The translations under genes were made by a program, and so were the position numbers. A model generated the notes under the pieces. It worked only from the letters and a program-made list of their open reading frames with translations. It did no database searches and had not been told where the DNA came from. Shown in pieces: positions 23,938 to 34,096 of a stretch of 64,000 nucleotides of DNA. Positions within the stretch are counted from its first letter, which is position 1. Each line of letters opens with the position of its first letter. Location of the stretch: contig SNVD02011482.1 of assembly GCA_013180625.2 (NCBI GenBank), positions 372,001 to 436,000 on the forward strand. Direction: 5' to 3'. The DNA is from Boswellia sacra. Lineage: Eukaryota; Streptophyta; Magnoliopsida; Sapindales; Burseraceae.

Positions 23938-24603
23938 ATGAAGAGGGAAGGTCGCCAACATGGCATGGTCAGAACCCACCAGGTCATCCCCTCCCCATGG
24001 AACCCCAGACCCGATACACGAATCCCCAACAAGCTCAACTCGCCCCCAACTTCTGGGTTATTCACCAAAGTGCCAACCAAGCCCACCAACCACTCCAAGT
24101 TCACAGGAAAGTGCGGCAGGCCACGCTGCGTCGAGTGCCACTTGCACCCGGCTTGCAAGTCCAAGGACAAGACCAAAGGAACCCAGAAGATGAATAACTC
24201 ACGTGACTTGGTCTCGAATTATAAGATGATCACGTGGCGCGTTGTGGACGGGCGACCCGGGTTGAATTTTTCTGGGCTTTCTGCCACGGGGATATTGGAT
24301 CATTTGGGCAGTGATTATGATTATGCGCATGATGAAGTTGATGATGGTCCAGATGATGACGTGTATGAGTATGATGGTTCGTATAATCAACATGAACATG
24401 ATGAAGATTTGATGGGAGAATTCTGGTCTCAAACGGAAAGGAATGAGATTGTAGAAGTTGCAGAGGGAGATCATGATCAGGATGATGACGAAAATGAAAA
24501 TGAAATTGAAGGGCCTGACGTTATGAGTTTCTATGACGTGGCTTTCGTGTTTGACCCAATTGAGGAGGGCGATGAAGGTTGGTGCGTAGTGGGAGATATC
24601 TGA
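23938..24603 (+). CDS. Conserved-looking acidic plant protein of unknown function
   Basis: Intronless, 221 residues. The start is the first ATG in this frame; the frame stays open upstream but has no ATG there. The basic N-terminal half begins MKREGRQHGMVRTHQVIPSP and includes a Cys cluster, CGRPRCVECHLHPAC (Cys 59, 64, 67, 73), that could bind zinc. A short ordered-looking block follows (TWRVVDGRPGLNFSGLSATG, about residues 99-118). Residues 126-191 are strongly acidic (Asp/Glu-rich with His and Tyr), followed by MSFYDVAFVFDPIEEG. I do not recognise a named family. There is no signal peptide or membrane segment. The composition (basic half, acidic tail) would suit a nuclear or nucleic-acid-associated protein, but that is a guess. 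Confidence 0.8.
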   Translation: MKREGRQHGMVRTHQVIPSPWNPRPDTRIPNKLNSPPTSGLFTKVPTKPTNHSKFTGKCGRPRCVECHLHPACKSKDKTKGTQKMNNSRDLVSNYKMITWRVVDGRPGLNFSGLSATGILDHLGSDYDYAHDEVDDGPDDDVYEYDGSYNQHEHDEDLMGEFWSQTERNEIVEVAEGDHDQDDDENENEIEGPDVMSFYDVAFVFDPIEEGDEGWCVVGDI

Positions 24604-26065
24604 TTGTTGCAGTGGATTGGTTTGTGTATTATTATTTAATTGTTAATTATTCTGCTTGTGCAAGTGTTTTTATTTTATATTCTACATTGTATTTGCTTTG
24701 TTTAAAATATTATGATTATTGTTTTTTTAATTAGTGTGGTAATTGGAGCTCCCCAGAATCTTCTCCAGCATCATGAAATGTAATGCATTCAGCTTATCCT
24801 TATCCTTCATTTAATCATATTAGGAAATCTCTAATCCAATCTAATGGATGAGAACTAATTTGCATGTATTATGTATTGTTTTTAATTTCCTTCCAATAAA
24901 ATGATGAGTTAAATAGCCAATCAAAATTAATTTTTTAGAAGACAATTATTAAATTCACTATTATTTTTCAATTTTTTAGTATTCCGTAAAAATGACACAT
25001 TAACGTTAAAATTTGCCAAATCCAAAAGCAGCATCCAAGTAGCAATGTGTGGTAGAGTCCAGTTAACCAATAGTAACTAGCCACGTCAAACTAAAACCGT
25101 TCACAACTCACGTGAGAATCCTCCACGTGGCATCTTTTGTTGTCCTCGATCCTGTAACTCAACAAACTTTAAAAAACACAAGCCCTAAAAGGCTAAAATC
25201 TCTACAATTCTTGCAGTTCGGTTTCTTTTACAGTCCCTCACTTACAACTCGTAATCACTCCCGCCATTTCTCCGATTAACGAACTTCAGAAGATCTCTCC
25301 ATTGATTTCCGCTTCATCATCAGCAGGTTTGTACCTGTTAACATTAGAAGATTGCCCACTCTCTCCTGTTTTCCTTTCAGTTCTTGGTTGGCTTTATTTT
25401 GATGCTATGGTTTGGTCTATAGTTGAGAATTTTTATGGAAATACTAAATTTTAAATTTTTTTACATTCTTTGTAGCAGTAATTGCATATTCTGAAGTGGT
25501 TTTGGGTATAAATTCGTACCCACATCAGGAATTGGTTAGGAGTAGAAGTTTTTCAAGTGCTTAAGCGGTTTGGTTTTGATAGAGTCACATGTGTGTTCTG
25601 GTTAATACTAGGAAAGGTAGCCTCTTTGAAGTCTAGCATTGCATCGGTTTATGTTTTGTGAAGTATGGGGAAGCTAAGGATGAAATCATATTTGGTGATC
25701 AGCTTTTTTCGGTTGGGTGATATTTTGATTTAGTGTAGTATCTGCTGTTGAATTTAAACGCTCTATTAAGTTGTATGAAATGGCTGGGAATGGAAAGTGG
25801 TGATTTGAAGATTTATTTTAAAATAGTTTTCTGGTTGAGCGTACGGTAGAAGAGATTAAAGAAAAAGAGAACATTTGAGCCTTTTACTTTTTCCTGTAAT
25901 TTGTTTATTCTATGATGAGGGGTGAATATTTCTATTTTCCGGTTGCTTAATAAGATTTCACAGCCTATATTTTATTATTACCATTATTTTTTCACCTTAA
26001 ACTTTACATCGAAGTTGCTTACAATGAACAGTGGTTATTGTTTTTTACTTCTGGATTAAAGGTTG
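24604..26065 (+). promoter_or_regulatory. 3' region of the acidic gene, FRS promoter and FRS 5' UTR intron
   Basis: AATAAA at 24,895-24,900 may be the poly(A) signal of the preceding gene. Two perfect G-boxes (CACGTG at 25,109-25,114 and 25,124-25,129) and a CCACGTCA motif (25,081-25,088) cluster before a likely transcription start near 25,170-25,200. A leader exon probably ends near 25,326 at CAG|GTTTGTACC, and the long 5' UTR intron ends just before the FRS start at TTAAAG|GTTG (26,060-26,061). Leader structure is inferred from splice-like sequence only. Confidence 0.5.
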
Positions 26066-28516
26066 ATGGAAAGTAGTGAAGCTGCTTTGTCAAGTTGTCC
26101 ACAGCGTGAGGATGTTGAAGTTAAACCTCAGACTATGCCTGGAGCAGAAATTGATGTGGGCCAGGAGTGTAATGGCCAAGAAGATTCCTCTGTTGATAAG
26201 AAATTTCAAAGTACGGATGGTGAGCATGATTTTCAAACCCCAACTGTTTCTTCCATTGATAATAGTCAGGGGGGGATTAATTGTGGGATGTGTCAAAGGC
26301 CACAACTTTCCTCTCCTTACAGTTGCGAAATCAATGTTGATGATGGGCAGCAGCCTCAAAGTCCAAATGTTCCCTCTACCAATATATCTGTGGCAGGGAT
26401 AGTTGTAAAAGATGAGGAAGTGACCTATGTGATACCAAAAGTTGGCATGGAGTTTGAAACAGAAGATCATGCATACAAATGTTATAGTAGATATGCTGTG
26501 CTGGAGGGATTTAGCATTAGAAAAGATTTTGTGAATAAAAGTAGGATAAATGGTGCAGTAGTATCCAGGAGATATACTTGTTACAGGCAAGGTTATCGAC
26601 CCACAAAACATAATGCAAATTTGAGGAAACCCCGGCAGGAAACAAGGACAGGTTGCTTAGCACATATGACTATTGCACGTCAGCCTAATGGAAGGTTTTG
26701 TGTAACCCATTTCGAAACAAAACACAATCATGAGTTCGTAACACAAAATCCAACTCATATGTTACCATCGCAGAAGAGATTAACCTTTGCTCAAGCGGTT
26801 GAAGCTGAATCAGTTAATAGTTCAAGGATGGATGGGACACCTAAACTTGGAATGGGGTTTGACTCAGAAGATCATGCATATGAGTTTTATAATGCATATG
26901 CTGGGCGGATAGGTTTTAGTGTTCGAAAAGATTATGTAAATAGGAGCAAGATCGATGGTGCTGTCGCATCTCGGAGGTTTACTTGTTTTAGAGAAGGTTT
27001 TCGGCAAAAAGACAAGCGGGATTTGACTCTGAAGAGATCTCGAAAGGAAACAAGAATTGGTTGTTTGGCACAACTGGTAATTTCTCGTCAATCCGATGGT
27101 AAATATCGTGTCACTCATTTTGAAGAAAAGCACAATCATGAGCTTGTTGCTGCTTGTCGAGTGCGCATGTTAAGATCACAAAAGAGATTAGCTGTGTCTA
27201 AAGTTGTTGAAGGCCATTTACAAGATGTCTTTAAGATACAGCTAAAATCAACCTCTGATTTATCCCATGACCCTCTTGGAGATGAGCATGAATATAATCC
27301 CACAGACTACAGAAGTAAACTTTCTGCCAAACGTACTAGAGAAATGAAAGAGGGTGAAGCAGAAAGGATACAGCAATATTTTCAAAATAAGCAGTTGAAA
27401 AATCCATCTTTCATCTATGCTATGCAACTTGATTCTGAAGATCAAATAACTAATATATTTTGGACTGATTCGAAGATGGTGGTGGATTATAGTGACTTTG
27501 GTGATGTGGTTTGCTTGGATACGACCTACAAACTAATTAAAGATGGTCGACCATTTACACCTTTCATTGGGGTAAACCATCATAAGCAAATGGTAATCTT
27601 TGGTGCTGCACTTTTGTATGATGACACTGTTGAATCTTTTAAGTGGCTGTTTCAAACTTTCATAGAGGTGATGTCTGGGAATAAGCCGAAGACAATCCTC
27701 ACTGATCAAGATGCGGTAGTGGCAGAAGCAATCAATTTGGCGTTGCCAGGAACACTTCACAGAATATGTGTTTGGCACATCTACCAAAAGGCTCTTAAAC
27801 AGCTCAACCACATGTTTGTGGGCTCAGATTCTTTTATAAATGATTTACGTAGTTGCTTTTTCGATCATGAAGAGGAAGAGGACTTCATTAATGCATGGAA
27901 GGCTATGCTGAACGTGTATGGTCTCTGGGAGAATGAGTGGTTGAATGAGATATTTAAAGATAGAGAGAAGTGGGCCATATCGTACAGAAGGCATATATTT
28001 TGTGCGGACATAAGAAGTGCACAACTGCGTGAATGTTTTGCTGCTAATTTGAGGAAGTATCTAAAGTCTGACTCAGATGTGCTTTTATTTTTCAAGCATC
28101 TTGGGAAATTGGTGAATGATTGGCACTACAAAGAATTAGAAGCTAATTATGATATGAGTCAATGTATGCCAAAACTAATGGGAGATGTGATTCTCTTGAA
28201 GCATATAAGGGATGTTTACACTCCAAAGATATTTAATTTGTTTCAACAAGAGTACGAAACGTGTCTGAATATTGTTGTTAACCATTGCATTGAGAATGGA
28301 TCAGTGGTTGAGTATAAAGTGAGCATATATGGGCTACCACGAGAGTATACAGTAACTTATAACTTGTCTGATGAGACAGTTATGTGCAGCTGTATGAAAT
28401 TTGAGTTTATGGGAGTTTTGTGCAGCCATGCAATAAAAGTGCTTGACTATAGGAATATCAAGGTGCTTCCAAGCCGTTACATCTTAAAGAGGTGGACAAG
28501 AGATGCAAGGGCTTGA
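26066..28516 (+). CDS. FAR1-related sequence (FRS) protein with tandem FAR1 domains
   Basis: Transcription regulator derived from a Mutator-like transposase and related to phytochrome-A signalling factors FHY3/FAR1; 816 residues with no intron in the coding region. The ATG at 26,066 is the first; the codon before it is TTG. There are two FAR1 DNA-binding domains (about residues 124-225 and 258-360), each ending in the HNHE zinc motif, with the repeated phrases EDHAY, RKD(F/Y)VN and TGCLA/IGCLA. The MULE transposase domain follows (about 475-580) with CLDTTYK and LTDQDAVV, so two catalytic-type Asp residues are kept. A C-terminal SWIM zinc finger reads CSCMKFEFMGVLCSHA (about 774-789). The protein ends soon after RYILKRWTRDARA. 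Doubling of the FAR1 domain fits FRS5-like members, but the exact orthologue cannot be set. Confidence 0.93.
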   Translation: MESSEAALSSCPQREDVEVKPQTMPGAEIDVGQECNGQEDSSVDKKFQSTDGEHDFQTPTVSSIDNSQGGINCGMCQRPQLSSPYSCEINVDDGQQPQSPNVPSTNISVAGIVVKDEEVTYVIPKVGMEFETEDHAYKCYSRYAVLEGFSIRKDFVNKSRINGAVVSRRYTCYRQGYRPTKHNANLRKPRQETRTGCLAHMTIARQPNGRFCVTHFETKHNHEFVTQNPTHMLPSQKRLTFAQAVEAESVNSSRMDGTPKLGMGFDSEDHAYEFYNAYAGRIGFSVRKDYVNRSKIDGAVASRRFTCFREGFRQKDKRDLTLKRSRKETRIGCLAQLVISRQSDGKYRVTHFEEKHNHELVAACRVRMLRSQKRLAVSKVVEGHLQDVFKIQLKSTSDLSHDPLGDEHEYNPTDYRSKLSAKRTREMKEGEAERIQQYFQNKQLKNPSFIYAMQLDSEDQITNIFWTDSKMVVDYSDFGDVVCLDTTYKLIKDGRPFTPFIGVNHHKQMVIFGAALLYDDTVESFKWLFQTFIEVMSGNKPKTILTDQDAVVAEAINLALPGTLHRICVWHIYQKALKQLNHMFVGSDSFINDLRSCFFDHEEEEDFINAWKAMLNVYGLWENEWLNEIFKDREKWAISYRRHIFCADIRSAQLRECFAANLRKYLKSDSDVLLFFKHLGKLVNDWHYKELEANYDMSQCMPKLMGDVILLKHIRDVYTPKIFNLFQQEYETCLNIVVNHCIENGSVVEYKVSIYGLPREYTVTYNLSDETVMCSCMKFEFMGVLCSHAIKVLDYRNIKVLPSRYILKRWTRDARA

Positions 28517-29298
28517 AATAGACTCATATTTGTGTTTAGCACGTGAGATCAACTATTGGTTGGCTCATGACAACTGATAAGAAGATCTCTAAGATCAAAA
28601 AGACAGGATGTAGTTATGGATGCTGAAAGTGACGAGGCATTTCAGTTTGCTCCAAAATCAAACTTCATGTAAAGAGAAAGCAGTCTGGTGAGTTATTTTG
28701 TAAATATATTGTAAAAAACGTGAAAGTCCCTTTTTTTAATTCTTTGTTCCTTCTCTCTCTCCCCCTCGTCTTTCACACTTGATGATTTGCAAACAGGCCG
28801 ATGCTTATTGTAGTATACCGTTATTTATTTAGTGCTCCCTTAGAATTTAGAACTATGGCCAGCGATATTAAATTCATCTTTGGATTCTTATTTATGTGAA
28901 GGGCTTTTACCTTGCATACATACATACATACTTACATATATATATGTAGACACACATACACACTCTTAATTTCTGCTTCTCAGCTTTCAACAATTTTTTA
29001 AGTTCTAGAGTGCTAATATTTAAATACAATAATCATGGTATTTAAGGGTACAAAGAAAATTTTACAACATCTCAAAGTTTAAGAACTACTAATTACAGAA
29101 AGCTCTGCATACAAGCATAATTTTCTATGATTCACAGTGCCTGGTCCCATTTCTCTAATAACGACCCCACTTTGGTATGCAGTCTCCTCCTCAAGGATAC
29201 TGCATTATGAAAACTCGACTTATTCATTCAGCAGCACGGCATTGCTCAACGATAATTTGCTCTGTAGAAACTTATATCCAACACTTGAATGGTCTTGC
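28517..29298. other. Convergent 3' regions of FRS and WVD2-like genes
   Basis: The two genes point toward each other across 782 bp. A CATA/TA simple repeat lies at 28,915-28,946. No additional gene recognised. Confidence 0.6.
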
Positions 29299-32200
29299 TT
29301 ACTCATGCTGAATATTTGGAGATGTATTCTCATGAGTAATCCTAATAGTCCTTGAAACAAGAGAACGGGAGGCGTGACTTTTCTTTTCCAGGATATGATT
29401 GGAGCCAATTTTCTTGGCTGAAAGCCTCTGAGAAAGTTGCATGGATTTGCTTTCGACTGTGCTGGGCGTGGAAATTCTTCCTAGTTTTAGTGACTGAGGC
29501 TGTGTCAGTGGAACCTGTAATAGAGAATATTTATGCAGAAGCTTTAGCAAAATGGCAAATGCTGGGGGTAGGCATATTGACACAGAAGTTCTATGTATGT
29601 AGAGTGACAAAGCAAAATGCTGCAGAATAGATGCATAACGAAATAGCTTCTATAGAAGAACCAGCGATGGAGAAACTTTCCCATATTTTGTTACCTACAG
29701 AGAGTCAAGGACCACAAGTTTTTCCTGACAGAACACATGTTTGAAGGAATAAAGAGTCTCCAAACACTGTTATAATATTGATACACCTTTGGATTTTATG
29801 GAGAGACCTCATTGCAGATATGTGCTTTCTCCTAGCATTAGTTAAGCCACTAATTTGACTCAACCGCATTATGTAACAGCAGTACAAAGGTTTGTAAAAT
29901 AACCTGTCAGAAGGTACCTTCTTGATCTCATTCTTAGGAGCTGCTCTTTCTTTATAGAAATCTGGAAGTGGCCTGGCCTTGAAGCAAAGGCTTTGACGCA
30001 GTTTTCTGAGTTCTGTTTCTGCTTTCTCCTGCTCAAACGAAAGGAATGATATTGGCTATCATGTATTGAAACGGAATCATGCTTTATAGTCACCATGTCT
30101 AGAAATAGTGTGTGGATTGATCATGCCATTGGATGTTATTCAAGGTATGTAGTTGACTTGAATCCAGTGAAATGGATTGTGTGTAAATAGCTAACATTAA
30201 TTAATAATATTCCACCTAGTCCATGCAACTGCACCCTATGGTTTAATGGAACATGAGGAAAGTGATGGAAATTTATCACATCAAGAATAAAAGAAGGCTT
30301 GGCTTGAGATACAACCTTAAGTGTTGCTTGCTGCTGGGCTTTTTGTGCTTGATTGGCATTAAATTTCTCTTCAAGCTTCTGAAAGGAGAAAATGACATGA
30401 AAAAAAAATAAAAAATAAACTGACCTCACATATATTTTTGCTGATATCCATTAGACAAGGAAAGAAAGAGAATGAAATCAAGTCTTGCCTCCTTTCTCTT
30501 TGCAGCTCTTTCTTCAGTCCTGAAGCGGAAAGGTGTCGATGGATTCGGGGATTGCAATTTGTTTCTGCAGGCACTCAAAAACTTTGAACAACTGGCATGA
30601 AAAAACAATAATCAGGACTTGAAGTCCTTTCGGAGCAAGTGGGTTCTGGCATTAAGTCATAACCCACTTGCATAAGTTCGTAAGCTTATAGCTTTTATAA
30701 TTTCATGTTAAAACATTAAAAAAAGGATTATATGACACAGCTCAAATTATCTTCAGAGCAATAAGCTAATGATCTAAGCCTGAAATTTACCTTGTAAGAT
30801 ATTAATAGTCTATCAAATCAGCAACATAACGGCATGAAAGAAGTTCAGAACAATTTTCTCGAGGCTAAGTACTATCCTAGAGATCATAAGTTGACCCATT
30901 ATCGTGTTTTCTTGCATCATATGGAGGTGAAAATGATTTTTTTTTTCTTTCAAAAGAACCATGATAGCTTATTCATCACAAACATTTGCAATAGTCCAGG
31001 TCAGCAGGATTCTTACTCTGTGGGGAGGAACTGCCATTTTGCACGAACTGCTTTCTTCCCAGATATAGACGACTCATGGGGTGTTCCAGCTCTACAATTG
31101 TTTACATAAAAATCAACACATATATCAATATCGTCATTAGTTGCAAAATTTGGAGCTCCCAGTCTGAATAAGCCCGGATACCTTTTATTTTCTGACCAGG
31201 GAGTGGCAAAAGGATGTCTTGGAGCCCCACTCAGAGATGCCTGAAGTAAAAGATGAAAATGTTTTAGCATGCCTTGCAAACATTTAACAATACTCAGAGA
31301 TGCCTGACGTAAAAGACGAAAATGTTTAAGCATGCCTTACAAACATTTAACAATAATAAAGTTCAATTTAAGAATGTTGAGTGTGCGCGCAAAGCAAAAG
31401 AAATAAAAGTAGGCACCGTAGTTGGAGTCCTTAGAGGAGTGGAGCAATCCTTGGATGCTTTAGAATTGGAACCACCTTTTGAACTATCAATCTTCCGGAT
31501 AATAGTTGAAGTTAATCTATTAATTTCCCTTGCAGGAGTAAAGTAAATTGACTTGTGAACTGATTTCGGAGTTGCTCTCTTTTTGTCAGCCAAGGCCATT
31601 GCAGGCTTCTTGCTGATCGGGGTGGCGTTATTTTCCTTCTTGGATTGAACCGGAGCTGTTGGTTTAACTGGTGACGATGGCAGTTTTGATGCTTTACCAT
31701 AATTTGATGACTTTAAGGACGACAATGCTGGTTTCTTCTTGCTCATTGAAGCTCTACCATCTTGTTCAGTCTTGGAATTCGGCTACAAGAACCAAGAAAA
31801 AATGTTGACGGTAATAACATGATAACCACAAAATGAGTCATTCATGGATGGTAATCAATATTTGTTACCTTGAATTGAGGCTTCTCCAGAGTTGTTTTGT
31901 CACCAACCAAAAGCGGATCTGGTTCAGCCTTCACACAGTTTTCTACTTGTTTCATTCCACTGAGCTGCATTTCTTTGACATCCTCTTTGTTACTATCATT
32001 ACCAAGCTGGTGTGGTGAATTGAAATTCACATTTTTCTCCACAAGAACCTTTTTTTCCTTCACCAAATCAGCTCCTTCCACCTTGTTGCTTTCAGATTTA
32101 TGGTCTGAAAAATTGGAGTTATGTCCGTTGGCCTTGACCTCTTGTTGAGAGCTCATCAGGGGCGGCATCTGTGAATCTTGGGTTAGAAAATTGTTGACTC

Positions 32201-32774
32201 CACTTTCAGACGATTCAGCAGCAGTGTTGGACGCATTATTTGCTTGCTCCAGCAAGGCTGCTGCTGCCTTTCTTTCAGCAATTTTCTTGTAATGAGCTTC
32301 AAAGAAAGCTTTCTTCTCAGCAACTGATCCAGGGCGAGAGTACCTCTCAGCTTCTTCCACATATTTTTTGTGAGGAAAGGTCGACCATTTCTCCCAAGAC
32401 AAGGACTCTGACATGAACCTCCCGAAAGAAACTGACTGCCCAAGTGCATGAATTGGATTCCCCTGCAACACAAATGTTTCACCAAAGTGTACCCCATCTT
32501 GAAACCCAAAAAGGAAAATCAAACTTTCAGCCTATTACAAGACAACTGACAAAGAACAACTACTTCTTCAAGAAACAAAAAAGGAAAATCGTGGAGCTGC
32601 TTCAGAAGCATAACAAGGCCAAAATTTTAAGAACCCAAATAAGCATTTCAATGAATTATTAGTACCCAATAGTTAAAACTCAATAATTTTGGTTGAAGAG
32701 CTTACCTCTTTGGCTTCATTAGGGAAGCCAGAAACATAGGAGAATGGTTGCATGAGACAAGCAGATTCTCCCAT
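29299..32774 (-). CDS. WVD2-like (TPX2-domain) microtubule-associated protein
   Basis: Predicted microtubule-binding protein of the WAVE-DAMPENED2-like group, closest by motif to WVD2-like 7. Eight exons in minus-strand order: 32706-32774, 31869-32462, 31417-31782, 31017-31240, 30489-30591, 30316-30378, 29918-30028, 29299-29514; 581 residues, all phases consistent. The N-terminus MGESACLMQPFSYVSGFPNE and the block SVSFGRFMSESLSWEKWSTF are family hallmarks. Residues about 200-400 are low-complexity and basic. The TPX2 domain (about 437-515) contains RTEERAAKRKE, KLEEKFNANQAQK, EKAETELRKLRQSLCFKA and PLPDFY. Exon 5 appears to use a GC donor (GAG|GCAAGA). The exon 4 acceptor region is duplicated 63 bp upstream, giving a possible in-frame longer form. 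The exon 6 donor (AAG|GTTGTA) is weak. Confidence 0.9.
31230..31355. repeat. 63-bp tandem duplication over a 3' splice site
   Basis: ACTCAGAGATGCCTGA.GTAAAAGA and the following ~45 bp occur twice, 63 bp apart (for example exon-start positions 31,240 and 31,303). Each copy carries, on the minus strand, a pyrimidine tract, CAG and the first codons of exon 4 (GCATCTCTGAGT). Confidence 0.85.
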
Positions 32775-34024
32775 GTCTTTGCTATGCAAGTTTTCAAAAC
32801 TCAAAAGATCCTAACTTTGAACTCTCTTATTCTCTAATAACATATTTTAAGTCTCTTCCCCACCAGTAAACGGTCTAAAAATTTGAAATTTAAATGGAAA
32901 GCTATATGGTCCCTGTTGTCGAAAAGCAAAGCAGAGCCAGTGCAGGCGAGAAAAGTTTGGTGCCATCTTTTGTGGTAAATGACATGACCTCCCTTTTGGT
33001 TTAAGCAAAACTCAGTTACACCCTTTAATTTTAAAAATGTCCACAAACCATCTCAATTTTTTATTAACTAAATAATCACACTCACGCATGTGAAGTTTCA
33101 TTACAACCTTCAAATAACATATAATTTGCTGAAATGAATAAGGGTTGTAAAAAATTTTTTATGTATTTAATAAGCTAAAAGTAAGAGATACTTACTACCA
33201 TTTTTCAAATCTAAAGGGTATCTTTATATTTTCTCAAACCTCGGGGGAGGCAAAGTTTCCTTAACTAAACTTTGCAGCTGTTGGGGGGTGGTGTACTTGC
33301 AAATCTTTTTCTTTTCGCAATTTGGGACCTACCTTTTTGAAATTATTGAGGGTTCATTTGAATTTGAAGACTAAAAAATATGGTAATCCAGCCACGGATT
33401 TTGTAACAATTTTGGCGTCCAATTTACAAAGTGGTTGATAAAAGAAGCAAAGGATTCGATTTTAGAGTAAGGTGAAGAAGAAAAGAAGTGGTTAATGATG
33501 TGATGAAGCTGGATTTAGCAAGTGATAGTGAAAGAATTTGGAGTTATTTACTAATAGTAGTTTTGAAGGAAAGGAGATGGTAAGATTAGGAAGCTGAACA
33601 ACCAGTTGTTGCACTTGCAACATCCATAACAAACAATATTATATTATAGGATGTGGACATGGAAGATAACCACTTGGAAATAGGGGTTTTGTTTGGTTTT
33701 AGTGACCTAAGACTAGGGTTTTTGTGGAGGATTAAAGTACTTAGAATGATGCAAAAAAACAAACACTTGATATGGGAGTATCTTTCGAAATTTTATTCAA
33801 AACAGTACTAATTAAAAACATTTTTAAAGGAACCATAAAACCAAGCATGATATGGATTTAATAAAAGTTGAGTTTGACTTGGGGTTGATTGGCATTTGCA
33901 TTGGCATGCATGAGTGCCCTGAAAGAGATGATTGTGCTGTGATCAACCTTTGTCCCTTGCGTGACTCGAAATGTCCAGTAGAATTTTCTAAAAAGAAGAT
34001 GATTATATGCTATCAACAACAAGC
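32775..34024. other. Promoter side of the WVD2-like gene and intergenic DNA
   Basis: Upstream of the minus-strand WVD2-like gene. AT-rich, with no clear TATA box, repeat or further gene. A short + frame at 33,852-34,034 that runs into the tRNA is not considered coding. Confidence 0.45.
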
Positions 34025-34096
34025 TCCGTTGTAGTCTAGTCGGTTAGGATATTCGGCTCTCACCCGAAAGACCCGGGTTCGATTCCCGGCAACGGA
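34025..34096 (+). tRNA. tRNA-Glu-CTC: tRNA-Glu (anticodon CTC)
   Basis: 72-nt cloverleaf. The acceptor stem TCCGTTG pairs with CAACGGA, the anticodon stem TTCGG pairs with CCGAA around loop CTCTCAC (anticodon CTC at 34,059-34,061), and the T arm reads CCGGGTTCGATTCCCGG. There is no encoded CCA, as expected for a nuclear gene, and no intron. A TTTT stretch at 34,103-34,106 is the likely Pol III stop. Confidence 0.97.

Noticed and set aside
29137..29630. Two + strand open frames
   Set aside because: They are antisense to the last exon and 3' end of the WVD2-like gene, which is supported by spliced homology.
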